Shown here: one piece after another, positions 54,643-64,000 of the stretch
Layout: every line of letters starts with the position of its first letter
How positions within the stretch are numbered: position 1 is the stretch's first letter
Source of the DNA: Xiphydria camelus
Taxonomy: Eukaryota; Arthropoda; Insecta; Hymenoptera; Xiphydriidae
DNA length: 64,000 bases
Direction: 5' to 3'
Assembly: GCA_963678675.1 (NCBI GenBank)
Contig: OY783193.1
Coordinates: 17,744,427 to 17,808,426 of the forward strand
Notes under the pieces: generated by a model
Database searches by the model: none
What the model was told of the DNA's origin: nothing
What the model saw: only the letters and a program-made list of their open reading frames with translations
Position numbers and translations under genes: made by a program

Positions 54643-56409
54643 TCCGAACTAGAGACGTTCTTTACCGATCTGCTTACCGGATGAAAAGTATTTTTTATCA
54701 AACATAATACGTCAATGAACATATCGCGTATGGGTAGGCTAATAAAATATGCTCAAGACTACCCTTAAAACTATATAAACAGGTGAGCTGATATGAGCAA
54801 TTTGCACCGATCTGCTAACCAATTAAACTATATATGAAAATAAAGATAATTTTATTGCAAACACGATGGTATAACCCTACCTGCAAAAAATCGGTCATGA
54901 ATCAGGGTTGTAAGGCTTTGAAATTTATCGGAGCTAGCCAAGATGCGCGTACTACAGGGACATTTGCTATAGCACGCAACGTAGGAAGTGGGCGCGACGC
55001 GACGGTTAGATGAGAGAGAGTGCGTACATGCTGCTTCCTCGTACGATTGACAAAGATAACACTACTAAAATGCCGAGAAAACGCGACTACAATGGAGTAG
55101 GTACTGGCAGTAAACTTTTAATTACTTTAAATTAAATATAAAATATTAAAATGTGAAAGATTTTTCAAATATTTTCAACTAAATATATGGATGGGGAAAT
55201 ATTAATATTTCTATCACAGAATAATAATATGTTAGTGATAATTATTCGATAAATTTTATCTATTCTATAAAAATACCACAGCAAACAAACAGAAAAATTA
55301 CATTTTTTAGAGAGCGATAAAAAATCATTAACAAATTGACGGTGTAAAAAAACTCTATTATAAAACAATGAATACAATAACAATCTTTACAAAGATTATA
55401 ACAATATTACAACAAATACAATATTATAGCCTTCCAAAAACTTGTATGTTGCTGGAATAAGAGAGAGAGAGAGAGAGAGTGCCCAGATTTTATATAACAG
55501 TAACCTAAACAACGCAAAGACTCCAAGAAGAATTTTTCTTAACAATTTATCATTTCAACTTATGAAATCTCACTTAGAGGAAAAGTCTAGAATTTCGTCT
55601 TTACCTTCAGATATTTTTAATGCGTTACAAACCCACCCCATGAGCCATCGCCTCGACTGTCTGTTTATCACATGTTCGGAAAAAACTCACTCGAAAACCC
55701 GGTAAGAACGTTTTTCCCCTCTTTCTGTACTTTCGAGAAAGAGCCATAAAGTAATAAATTGTCCCTTCTCCAGACAGGCAAAAATAAAAATGCAAAGTTA
55801 GTTGAATCTTGAACGAAAATAATTTTACCAGGGATCCAACAGTAATTGATTGAAAAAAAATAACGATTGAAAAAGATACTACATTACATTTATGTCATAA
55901 TGGAGCACGTATTTTTCCGCAAACTGAGGAATGTAAACAGCGAGTCGCTCGTAGTCGCTTTTTCTCGGTATTTTAGTAGTGTTATCTTTGTCAATCGTAC
56001 GAGGAAGTAGCATGTACGCACTCTCTCTCATCTAACCGTCGCGTCGCGCCCACTTCCTACGTTGCGTCCTGTAGCAAATTTCCCTGTAGTACGCGCATCT
56101 TGGCTAGCTCCGATAAATTTCAAAGCCTTACAACCCTGATTCATGACCGATTTTTTGCAGGTAGGGTTATACCATCGTGTTTGCAATAAAATTATCTTTA
56201 TTTTCATATATAGTTTAATTGGTAAGCAGATCGGTGCAAATTGCTCATATCAGCTCACCTGTTTATATAGTTTTAAGGGTAGTCTTGAGCATATTTTATT
56301 AGCCTACCCATACGCGATATGTTCATTGACGTATTATGTTTGATAAAAAATACTTTTCATCCGGGAAGCAGATCGGTGAAGAACGTCTCTCTAGTTCGGA
56401 TCTTGTACT
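54643..56409. mobile_element. Large foldback, arms about 430 bp
   Basis: The arms 54643-55078 and about 55950-56409 share ATCCGAACTAGAGA(GA)CGTT, GGGTAGTCTTGAGCATATTT and GTACGAGGAAGTAGCATGT, and end inward near GTTTTCTCGGCATTTTAG-type sequence. The loop (55079-55949) is AT-rich with a (GA)n run near 55463 and an 87-codon frame (55442-55705) with no known domain. Confidence 0.8.
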
Positions 56410-56942
56410 ACAATGTAAGGGAGATCGCCCACCAAAGTGGCGTGGCATGCGACGTGGCAAGTAGCATGCATCTAGCATGTCACTTCGAGTTGAAACCAAC
56501 GGTAAGAAATGAATCAGCGCACACCGAAGTAGCGCCGCCAGAAACGTGCTAGTGGCATGTCACGTCACTGCTTCTACCGGTTCTACTTTTTGCGACATGC
56601 TTTTAGCGAACGGTGCAAACCGAATGCTATATTGTAACATATATATTAGACTGATTCCAAAAAAAGCTTTTTTAATTAATTGTCTTGGCGGGCACTTAAA
56701 ACGTTAGTATTTAATGTAACTTTGAATATGCCATCGGGTGCACATTCTCACTCAATATTTAGGGGTGTCTCAATCGCTTTTTCTGATTTCCATTTGAATA
56801 ACACGGTTAAATTTTTCAATCGTTGGTTTAGTGTTAATTCCTTCTACGGTAAAAAAATGTCCCCGTAAAAAATTAGAAAAATTGGGAATTTTAGATGTAA
56901 TTGACGTAAAGAAATATTATTTTAAATTATTAAATAGAATAT

Positions 56943-57161
56943 TTGTTCCCCCATAATTATCATTTAATTCTATTTAATAATTCGCGACGATCCGTACAGT
57001 CATTGTCTTCCGAGAAAGGTCTGACCGAGGCATTCGCGGTCTACATTCGCCAAATTAGATCTCTTTTACCTGCCAAGATTAACCGTATGTTTCGCGAGGT
57101 ATTTCCAATTGTGATTTTATCAAACGAAACGAACCGATGGGTCGAAGTCCGTCTATGGTAA
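56943..57161 (+). CDS. Unrecognised reading frame, coding-like
   Basis: From about 56970 it reads NNSRRSVQSLSSEKGLTEAF followed by a mixed hydrophobic/charged stretch ending in VEVRLW and a stop. Composition is protein-like and the segment is single copy in the window, between repeats. I do not recognise the family. It may be cargo or a relic coding piece of the composite element. Confidence 0.25.
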   Translation: MFPHNYHLILFNNSRRSVQSLSSEKGLTEAFAVYIRQIRSLLPAKINRMFREVFPIVILSNETNRWVEVRLW

Positions 57162-57314
57162 CACGGAACAGGTAGTATACCCTTCGGTGCAAACTCCGAA
57201 TGCCTATGTCGATTTTTCTTTTATTATGGGACAGACCCCTCTTTTACACTAAAAACCCTCTCAGCACCGTCATCCTATCTTTTCTTACAATGAAAAATTT
57301 CCAGGCAATAATTT

Positions 57315-57593
57315 TCACAACTTCTCTTTTTCCCCCGCCCTGTACTTGAGATACTCTTCCGATTTTCCAAAAATCCGCAGTTCTTGACGTTCGAATCTCG
57401 AGAGTCTCCACGCGAGTCTATCCAATCGCCCCTTGTTCCGTCTCACGATAGACATAATTCGACACATCGGTTCATGCAGCTTGATATCTAAGCGAAGCAC
57501 TAATTTAGAATTAATCCCATCATTAGTCATAATGACAACGGACGCGGTCTGTTTCGGAGAATCCAGGCTGGTAATGAGTTCGTAGTCCCGCAT
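57315..57593 (-). CDS. Unrecognised 92-codon frame, coding-like
   Basis: Starts MRDYELITSLDSPKQTASVV and contains IMSIVRRNKGRLDRLAWRLS, ending in a charged tail before the stop. Balanced composition and an absence of repeats in this interval suggest genuine coding descent, but no family or splice partner was recognised. Confidence 0.3.
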   Translation of the reverse strand: MRDYELITSLDSPKQTASVVIMTNDGINSKLVLRLDIKLHEPMCRIMSIVRRNKGRLDRLAWRLSRFERQELRIFGKSEEYLKYRAGEKEKL

Positions 57594-57639
57594 CTTTCCT
57601 AAAAGGCTAATTGCTGGACGAGTCGGAATAAACTGTCAT

Positions 57640-58085
57640 GCCACTGCCACGTCTGTGCCATGTCACATGCCACGCCACTTTGGTGGACGCTCTCCTGAAA
57701 AGCATACTACGCCACTGTCACGCCACTGCCACGTCTGTACCATGTCGCATGCCACGCCACTTTGGTGGGCGCTCTCCCTAAGGGAGAGCGCCCACCAAAG
57801 TGGTGTGGCATAAGACGTGGCAGCGACGTGGCAAAAACCATTGTTTCGACATGCATCTAGCATGCCACTACGAGTTCAAACAATGACTTTTGCCACGTCG
57901 CTGCCACGTCTTATGCCACGCCACTTTGGTGGGCGCTCTCCCTTAGGGAAAGCGCCCACCAAAGTGGCGTGGCATGCGACATGGCACAGACGTCGCAGTG
58001 GCGTGACAGTGGCGTTGCATGCTTTTCAGGAGAGCGCCCACCAAAGTGGTGTGGCATCTGACATGGCACCGACATGGCACTAGCA
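57640..58085. repeat. Nested palindromes with shared GCGCCCACCAAAGTGG ends
   Basis: GAGAGCGCCCACCAAAGTGG or its complement occurs at least six times. The outer arms (57640-57778 and 57946-58085: CAGTGGCGTGACAGTGGCGT and complement) surround a central MITE. Confidence 0.8.
57782..57942. mobile_element. 161-bp palindromic MITE at the axis of a palindrome
   Basis: Ends GGGAGAGCGCCCACCAAAGT and complement, bounded by TAA at 57779-57781 and TTA at 57943-57945. The arms include AAGACGTGGCAGCGACGTGG and complement around an ATGCATCTAGCATG-type loop. It sits exactly between the two arms of the surrounding palindrome. Confidence 0.8.
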
Positions 58086-58147
58086 TGACAGTGGCATTGA
58101 ATGATTTTCAGTGGAACGCAGGTCGAAGTGTAGTGACAGTGGCCAAG

Positions 58148-58378
58148 ATGTCGTCCTCGGAAGACGAAGATATGTTGGCAGTTGTGAATGTAATTAATAT
58201 CAATCAAAATCGTCCGAAGCGTTCAGAAATAGACTTTGTAATTTCTTCATGCAACCCAATGGTGCTTTGCCTTGGCAAAATAAGTACTGCATTTAGTACC
58301 TCTTGTTATAGCAATATTACGAGTAGGTCTACGGGACGCGTCATTTTGACGCATTTCGAATTTCATAAGGAGGACTAG
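58148..58378 (+). CDS. Short acidic-start frame, unknown
   Basis: From ATG 58148 it reads MSSSEDEDMLAVVNVININQ and continues for 77 codons to a stop at 58378. A Ser/Asp/Glu-rich start resembles some PIF/Harbinger transposase N-termini. The remainder shows no recognisable motif. Could be the first exon of an element gene. Confidence 0.25.
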   Translation: MSSSEDEDMLAVVNVININQNRPKRSEIDFVISSCNPMVLCLGKISTAFSTSCYSNITSRSTGRVILTHFEFHKED

Positions 58379-58470
58379 ACTAGCGGAGGACAGGAAAAGA
58401 TGGAGAATGGTATCAAACCAGTCTTAGGACTGATAACTTTATGATGATATTATGATGACCGACTTTTATC
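58378..58470 (+). repeat. Possible LINE 3' end fragment
   Basis: A frame reading RTRLAEDRKRWRMVSNQS and a stop, followed by an ATGATGATATTATGATGA tail, resembles the extreme C-terminus plus ATGATG-type tail of RTE/CR1-like LINEs (xxAxDRxxWR). Too short to be sure. Confidence 0.35.
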
Positions 58471-60145
58471 CGTTGAAGGAGGTAAATAGGTATACAGGAT
58501 CTATGAGGTTAATCGTCATTAATTTTGATAGGTGATAGAACAACAGCAAAAAAGTAGACTTTCATAAGAAAACTTTGTTAATAAATGTTTCCTAACGAAG
58601 ATACAGGGTGTCAAAGTTGTTGTAATTAGTAAGTTTTCGGTAATTTTAACGAATCGGTGCAAACCAAATGCTATTTTATAACATATATTCGGTTCGGTTA
58701 TACTATGTTATAACATACATTCGGTACAAACCGAATGCTATGTTATAACATATATATTAGACTGATTCAAAAAAAAGCTTGTTTGATTAATTCTCTTGGC
58801 GGGCACTTTAAACGTTAGTATTTAATGTAACTTTGAATATGCCGCCGGGTGCACAATATTTAGGGGTGTCTCAATCGCTTTTTCTGATTTCCATTTGAAT
58901 AACACGGTGAAAGTCTTGAATCATTGGTTTAATGCTAATTCCTTCTACGGTAAAAAAATTTCTCCGTGAAAAATTAGAAAAATTGAGAGTTTTAGGTGTT
59001 ATTGACGTAAAGAAATATTATTTTTAATTATTAAATAGAATTTAAAATGCTAATTATGGGGGAACAAATATTCTATTTAATAATTAAAAATAATATTTCT
59101 TTACGTCAATTACATCTAAAACTCAATTTTTCTAATTTTTCACGGGGACATTTTTTTACCGTAGAAGGAATTAACACTAAACCAATGATTGAAAAATTTC
59201 ACCGTGTTATTCAAATGGAAATCAGAAAAAGCGATTGAAACACCCCTAAATATTGAGTGAGAATGTGCACCCGACGGCATATTCAAAGTTACATTAAATA
59301 CTAACGTTTTAAGTGCCGGCCAAGAGAATTAATTAAAAAAGCTTTTTTTTTTAAATCAGTCTAATATATGTGTTATAACATAGCATTCGGTTTACACGGA
59401 TTCGTTAAAATTACCGAAACGGTGAGTAGGTATACCCCATATATATAGTGTGAACAGACTGTTAGTAGCACGTCGCAAAAAGTAGAACCGGTAGAAGCAG
59501 TGACGTGACATGCCACTAGCACGTTTCTGGCTGCGCTATTTCAGTGTGCGCTGATTCATTTCTTACCGTAGGTTTCAACTCGAAGTGACATGCTAGATAC
59601 ATGTTACTTGCCATGTCGCTGCCACGTCACATGCCACGCCCCTCTGGTGGGCGCTCTCCCTTAGGACTAAAGGTCCAGATACACATGTTAGTTTCGAGGA
59701 CGCAAGCATGCTTTTTTCGAGGAAGTGCTCCTAGTAGCATGTGTGTATCCAAGCGTTGCTCGAATCGAGCATGTTTGAAATAAGCATGCTCACAAATCGA
59801 CGGACGGTTGATTTTCGAGCATGCTTCCTGAGGCGGGGATGAAAAAGGGAATGGTTATAAGCAAGTGTAAACGGTGTTTGGTAATGAGCATGCTCATATC
59901 CGTCGCGTCTAGTTGAACATAATACAAAATTTATTTGAGATGAAAAGGAATTTATTCTCATTGAATAAGACTCTATTTGAATTAGATAAATGTTCTACTA
60001 CGTTCGTACTCGATTAAAAAGATATGAAAAACATTAATATAATGTAAATAGACTTTTATTCGATGTAAATAAATGTCTATTTATCTCAAATACATTTTTG
60101 TCTTATAGGTTTGTATTTAACTAGACTTCTTCCTTCAGAGTACTT

Positions 60146-60295
60146 GATTATGGCGAAAGAAATGTTTCTTTGTGGGCCAAGTAAATATTCATTAGCTATT
60201 ACTCTATTTTTGTTTGAATGAAAGAGACATTGTGTAATAATTAATATTATATTTACTTGGCCTAACAAAATATTTTTTCCGCCGTAATCAATTAT
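60146..60295. repeat. Imperfect hairpin
   Basis: GATTATGGCGAAAGAAATG and GGGCCAAGTAAAT on the left are inverted as ATTTACTTGGCC and TTTTTTCCGCCGTAATC on the right. Confidence 0.65.
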
Positions 60296-60499
60296 ACATT
60301 TATTAACTACAAATAAACTTTTTGATGTGTAAACATCTATGCTATGGCTCTACGGTGGGACCTTCCTGGGAAATCGAGCGTCAGACGTAAGCCGTGTACA
60401 TGTGACTGCGTCAGTGTGTGTGTGGCGCTACTGCGCATACTATTCGCGCAAGCTGGATTATCTCAACGGGAAAACATTTTAGAGAAAAATGTTTAATAC

Positions 60500-61339
60500 A
60501 AAACTTTAAGGATTTTCCCGTGGCTACCCAGTGGTCGTATTGGATTTGACCTTGACCGTGACCTTTAAGGTAATATCAAATGCCTTCCTAAACCGTTCAT
60601 CCGAGTGCGATGAAACTTTGGGGAATGGCTGGACGCATGCCCGCGAAGGTTTCTGAGTTAGTAAATCTTATACAGGGTGTTCAAAAAGTACCGGTACTGA
60701 TGATTATTATGCCTTCCTAAACCGTTCATCCGATTGCGATGAAACTTTGGGGAATGGTTGGACGCATGCCCGCGAAGGTTTCTGAGTTAGTAAATCTTAT
60801 AAAAGGTGTTCAAAAAGTACCGGTACTGATGATTATTATGCCTTCCTAAACCGTTCATCCGATTGCGATGAAAAGTTGGGAAATGTTTGGACGCATGCCC
60901 GCGAAGGTTTCTGAGTTAGTAAATCTTATACAGCGTGTTCAAAAAGTACCGGTACGGATGATTATTATGCCTTCCTATACCGTTCATCCGATTGCGATGA
61001 AAATTTGGGGAACAGTTGGACGCATATCCGCGAAGGTTTCTGGGTTAGTAAATCTTATACAGGGTGTTCAAAAAGTCGAACTATACTTGACCTAAATTTG
61101 ACCTCCGCTGACAATAAAGGTAACATGAAAAAAATGGTCAAGGACACATTTGAACGTGAAAAAAAATTAATTTGACCTTGATATAACCTTGAAGGTCATG
61201 GTCAAGGTCAAATCCAATATGACCATTGCGTAGCCCGGGAAAAATACTAAAAGTTTTGTATTAAAAATGTATTTAAACAATGGTGGACGGACAAAATCAA
61301 TCCACAATCTACCCGTGCGAAGCCGGGACGGGCTGCTAG
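60500..61339 (+). mobile_element. Helitron-like 3' end block
   Basis: Ends with CCCGTGCGAAGCCGGGACGG then GCTGCTAG/T: a hairpin (CCCGT...ACGGG) followed by CTAG before T at 61340, which fits the Helitron 3' rule (short hairpin upstream of CTRR, insertion between A and T). Upstream, inverted flanks (TACAAAACTTT..GGATTTGACCTTGACCGTGA and complement) surround a tandem array. The 5' terminus was not identified. Confidence 0.55.
60580..61078. repeat. 129-bp tandem array, four copies
   Basis: ATGCCTTCCTA(A/T)ACCGTTC starts at 60580, 60709, 60838 and 60967, exactly 129 bp apart. Units end with CAGGGTGTTCAAAAAGTACC. 129 is divisible by three, so frames stay open through the array; this explains the 75-codon frame at 60868. 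Confidence 0.95.
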
Positions 61340-61840
61340 TAAGTTATAAATCTAATATAATAATAATAAATATTTTATTATAGAAAAAATTAAACTTCTT
61401 TATGTCGAACTACGACGTCATATTCCCCAATTAAACTCGGACCGCAGATAATTGTAAGATGTTTTTTCTCAGTATATGAAGTAACTTTGATCGAGCGAAC
61501 GAAGTAATCGCTAAACTGACAAATTTCTAGAAAATCATAAACAGAATCAAGGAATTTTACTTCCAAATTTGACCGTGATAAAAAATTAATCGCTGTTTCT
61601 CAGAATGTGACATACATTACAAATTATATTTCCTCTTTTATCTTTGAGCGCCATAACAAATATTCGCCAGTTGCAGTTTTTCACGAATTACAGCCTGCCT
61701 GCTATAGACAGCCTCCTAGTATATAATAGCATGTGTATTCGAGTGCTTGCTTTAAGCATGCTTATTTAGAAGCACGCTTAAAAGTAGCATGCTTATATCA
61801 AGCAAGTGTAGCAGTTAAAAGAGCATGCTTCTTTTAAGCA

Positions 61841-62784
61841 CCCTTGGCAAAGTTTTCCATTGAGTGTTTAATGGTAATGAATGGGACTTAAAGGTAATCA
61901 ATGGGATCGCAATGGAAATTCAGAGGGAAAAATGAAATGGCACTTTCTACCATTCAATATAAATGGGAATCCACTGGCAAATCAGTGGGAAATATTGAAG
62001 GGTATGTATTCCCATTCGTTACCAATGGAGGACCAATGGCAAGTTACTGGGAACATTTAAGTGGTATTTTGTTCCAATGGTAACTAATGGGAGTCCAATG
62101 GCAAATAACGGAGTTCCATGCGGAAGCCGGTTACGACTAGACGCGTCGCGGATCGATCGCAGGAAACAGTGCCGATACAGCGATATTACAGGATAATCGC
62201 AGCGATTTTTCGGATCAGGGGAGAGCAGAGCGTGCCGCCAGCAAGAACACGCAGGAGGAAGAGAGGGGACTGCTTTAGATTTCAAAGGAGGGTTTCAAAA
62301 AAGTTAAAAGAAAAGATGAGGTTAGGGGAAGATGGGCAGTGGAAGAGGAGGTGGAGCACGCGGGGGGATGATTCGGGCGCCGTCGGATCAGGAAAGTCGG
62401 AAAAAGCCGAGGGGACAGCGGGAAGACCGACCGAGGCGCCAGAAGGAAAGCGGAGGAAAGGCAGACCAAGAAGCGCGAACAGAAATGACGCGGCTGCGGC
62501 TGCGGCCACGAGCGGTCTTGGACACAAATAGCTAAGTAAAGTATCACTCAACAAATGGGAAATGGATGATTATAATTGAATGGGAATTAATTCCATTTCA
62601 CGAATGGTAATGTCAACGGTATGAAAACACCATTAAACGAATGGGAAAATAAATGGGATGTCGAATGGTAGTATAAGTGGGAAAGATACCATTGGCAAAC
62701 CCCCATTGATTTACCTTTGACAGACTGTCAGTGGTATCCAATGGGATTTTTTAAATGGTATTTAATGGGAGACTTAGCCAAGGG
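61841..62784. mobile_element. AATGGGA-repeat element with a GC-rich captured core
   Basis: Ends CCCTTGGCAAAGTTTTCCAT and ...ATGGGAGACTTAGCCAAGGG. The arms (61850-62110 and 62545-62780) consist of AATGGGA/AATGGTA words in both orientations. The core (62113-62544) is sharply different, GC-rich and encodes a basic frame. The structure resembles a Pack-MITE-like capture. Confidence 0.6.
62118..62531 (+). CDS. Basic low-complexity frame in captured core
   Basis: 137 codons from MRKPVTTRRVADRSQETVPI through Arg/Lys-rich stretches (ARTRRRKRGD; GKRRKGRPRSANRN) to AAAAAATSGLGHK. KGRPR resembles an AT-hook core (GRP). Two overlapping minus-strand frames of 90 codons are by-products of the base composition. 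Family unknown. It may be part of a retrotransposon ORF1 or a host-gene fragment. Confidence 0.3.
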   Translation: MRKPVTTRRVADRSQETVPIQRYYRIIAAIFRIRGEQSVPPARTRRRKRGDCFRFQRRVSKKLKEKMRLGEDGQWKRRWSTRGDDSGAVGSGKSEKAEGTAGRPTEAPEGKRRKGRPRSANRNDAAAAAATSGLGHK

Positions 62785-62958
62785 CATGGTCATAAGCATG
62801 CTTTTTTAGTAGCGTGTGTATCTGTAGCTTTACGCTTCTCTAGTAGACAGCTGAGGCGATGCGCACGCCACGCCGCGGATTTTTATGACATTTATTCGCT
62901 AAGCTGCTGGCATAACCTTGTATTCGCCTTATATTCACCTTGACGCTCGAACCTGTTA

Positions 62959-63750
62959 CAGTAAAACCTCGTTTATCGCAACTCTCACTTATTAGGTTCG
63001 TTCCAACAAGCATTTTATGACAGTTCTAGAACCGTCCTGGAACTAGTTAAGAATTATTTAATGCGCATGCGCCAGTCAGATGCGTTCTAGAACTGAATTC
63101 ATGGGATGTGTTGGAACACAGGATCGCACACAGCACAGGGAGGCTTGTCCACCTTTTGTATACATTTTGCGGAAAATCACGGGTTATGCTAAGCGGATGT
63201 GTGAGTTCAACTAATTGTTGAAACGTAAAAAACATTACATTTTTCAAGAGCTTATCATGCACAAACATTCAAAAAAGCAGAAAAAGAAAGATGAGTCCAA
63301 AAAGAGTACAAGTGCATACATTTTTTCCTTCTATAACTTGGAGGGGAGTGATTTTTTCGGATTTTTTATTTTCAATTATCATTTACCTAAAAAGTTATCA
63401 CAACTTTTATATCATAGCCATTAACTCATTGTGAAGTTATTATGTTTTTTCATTTTTTCTCGAAACTGCGCACACTCCGCCGAGTTCAGAACCAGTTCTC
63501 ATGTTAGTTGGAACGAACCTATTGCAAGTCTCACTTATTGCAACGCAGAAGCCTCGTTTATTGCAACCCCTTCGTCTCCCAACGCGCATGGTAGTTGCAA
63601 CCCTTTCGACTTTCACCGCGCACGGTGGCCAATGACGAGCGACCAGTGCGAAATCGCCTTGAGTCGAGAAGCGGAGTGGGGGCCCCTCTCGAGTTGCGAT
63701 AAACGAGAGGCATCCGATTCGAGGGGCTTGCAATAAACGAGGTTTTACTG
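62959..63750. mobile_element. pogo/Tigger-type MITE
   Basis: Ends CAGTAAAACCTCGTTTATCG and its near complement, TA at 62957-62958 and 63751-63752. CAGTA(A/G)AACCTCG termini are characteristic of pogo/Tigger elements in animals. TTATTGCAA motifs recur inside. It interrupts X copy 2 between GAACCTGT and TCTCTCTGTTATTG, and is itself interrupted. Confidence 0.85.
62994..63520. mobile_element. AGGTTCGTTCCAAC element nested in the pogo MITE
   Basis: Ends AGGTTCGTTCCAAC and GTTGGAACGAACCT, ATT at 62991-62993 and 63521-63523. The neighbouring motif CTCACTTATTGCAA in the host supplies the empty site. The arms contain GTTCTAGAACC and TCAGAACCAGTTCTC. No coding region. Confidence 0.75.
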
Positions 63751-63929
63751 TATCTCTCTGTTATTGCAAGCTTGAAATAGGCTAACAGTACAGGGCAGTG
63801 GTCACTTTCGGCTATGCAAGGAACAGACAGGCTTGCAGCAACCCTGTATTAACCTTGCAGCTTAACCTTGCAAAACGTACCTTGTAACAATGTTCAATCT
63901 TGCACAACCTGAACATATTTCTACCTAGG

Positions 63930-64000
63930 ATATTGGGCATATAAGTTTTCACCTTCAAGTTATAGGCAGAACATGTTAAATTTATACGATTTTTTAATAA
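63930..64000 (+). repeat. Repeat Y resumes after X copy 2
   Basis: ATTGGGCATATAAG, TTTTCACC and GTTATAGGCAGAACATGTTA follow the order of the reverse complement of about 45640-45700 (TCGGGCGTAT, TTTTTCACATC, GGTTATAGACAACATTTTAA). Confidence 0.55.

Larger units (their letters stand above)
56418..59661. mobile_element. Composite TA-flanked element with AGGGAGAGCGCCCACC ends
   Basis: Ends AGGGAGATCGCCCACC and GGTGGGCGCTCTCCCT, TA at 56416-56417 and 59662-59663. The subterminal regions match (ATGCTAGATG...TTCGAGTTGAAACC; AGAACCGGTAGAAGCAGTGA). A segment of about 350 bp (GTTAGTATTTAATGTAACTT and beyond) occurs three times: 56610-56970, 58655-59045 (direct) and 59045-59400 (inverted). The last two form a palindrome. 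The centre holds a cluster of MITEs with the same ends. Confidence 0.7.
59670..62830. mobile_element. Element rich in AGCATGCT palindromes, nested hosts inside
   Basis: The ends AAGGTCCAGATACACATG and ...GTGTGTATCTGTAGCTT are inverted with mismatches and flanked by TA (59668-59669 and 62831-62832). The octamer AGCATGCT or AAGCATGCTT recurs many times near both sides (59706, 59783, 59816, 59888, 61777, 61826, 62803 and others). It contains a hairpin, a Helitron-like block and an AATGGGA-rich element. Confidence 0.55.
52825..63929. mobile_element. Element family X, copy 2, about 11 kb with nested insertions
   Basis: The left end CCCAGGTAGAAATC at 52825 is followed, past a SINE, by the reverse complement of X copy 1's right part (53228 to about 54640: AACAAGGCTGATGCAAGGC, CCGTCAATTTGACGGGTGAC, TGCAGGAAGCTGGATAA). 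The reverse complement of its left part reappears at 62843-62957 (GCGATGCGCACGCCACGCCG) and at 63753-63929, ending ATTTCTACCTAGG. Everything between about 54640 and 62840, and the pogo unit at 62959-63750, is inserted. The repeat Y empty site supports the outer boundaries. Confidence 0.65.

Noticed and set aside
60868..61095. 75-codon frame with internal repeats
   Set aside because: Product of the 129-bp tandem array, whose length is divisible by three.
62275..62554. Two 90-codon minus-strand frames opposite the captured core
   Set aside because: Shadows of the GC-rich basic frame on the plus strand, with low-complexity composition.

Overview
The window looks like intergenic DNA from an insect nuclear genome. 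It is AT-rich and has no bacterial operon logic. Most of it is explained by nested DNA transposons with target-site duplications: TA (Tc1/mariner/pogo), TAA or TTA (PIF/Harbinger), TTAA (piggyBac) and 8 bp (hAT). There is also a Ty3/gypsy retroelement, a tRNA-derived SINE and Helitron debris. Short TTAGG-type blocks, a mariner terminus of the TTGGGTTGGCAAC type, and a gypsy element with insect-like pol make an ant or other hymenopteran my best guess. That guess is inference, not proof. I found no intact host gene, rRNA or CRISPR array.

Layout. 0.35-1.17 kb: foldback element whose two arms each carry a tRNA-like Pol III unit. 4.0-4.4 kb: near-perfect palindrome of a family (here 'F') that recurs at 40-41 and 53-54 kb. 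5.6-6.7 kb: tandem duplication with a 211-bp MITE in only one copy. 7.7-10.9 kb: inverted-repeat elements, including a piggyBac-like element sitting on the TTAA axis of a palindrome and a mariner MITE in one arm. 11.2-15.9 kb: foldback arms flanking a zinc-finger-exon element and two related MITEs. 15.9-21.4 kb: a Helitron fragment beside a decayed gypsy element, itself hit by a Harbinger element (inside RNase H) and by a mariner MITE (inside the 5' LTR). 21.7-23.5 kb: foldback carrying THAP-domain exons on both arms. 24.4-25.5 kb: element built of GGCAAATAG-type repeats with TTAGG-like blocks. 27.1-29.1 kb: three-level nest (mariner MITE, then a CCCCGATAGCCA element, then hAT and SWIM-domain foldback). 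31.6-38.9 kb: Harbinger-like, mariner (transposase remnant plus nested element), piggyBac-like and TA elements.

38.9-41.99 kb holds copy 1 of an unplaced family ('X', termini CCCAGGTAGAAATC, subterminal AAGGTT repeats). Copy 2, inverted, appears to span 52.8-63.9 kb: about 11 kb swollen by a SINE, F repeats, an 8-kb stack of foldbacks and TIR elements, and a pogo/Tigger MITE that contains another element. A related but uninterrupted sequence ('Y') at about 45.6-46.0 kb gives the empty site. Between them lie a 53-bp minisatellite (49.6-50.2 kb), a Harbinger element with a MADF exon and a mariner element with a helix-turn-helix fragment.

The recurring theme is that short, non-autonomous elements repeatedly keep the 5' exon (THAP, MADF, C2HC-like, SWIM, mariner HTH, HARBI1 N-terminus), often ending at or near a splice donor, while catalytic parts are missing. 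Long gene-free stretches at 1.2-4.0, 29.1-31.6, 36.0-37.2 and 42.0-45.6 kb show no recognisable gene.
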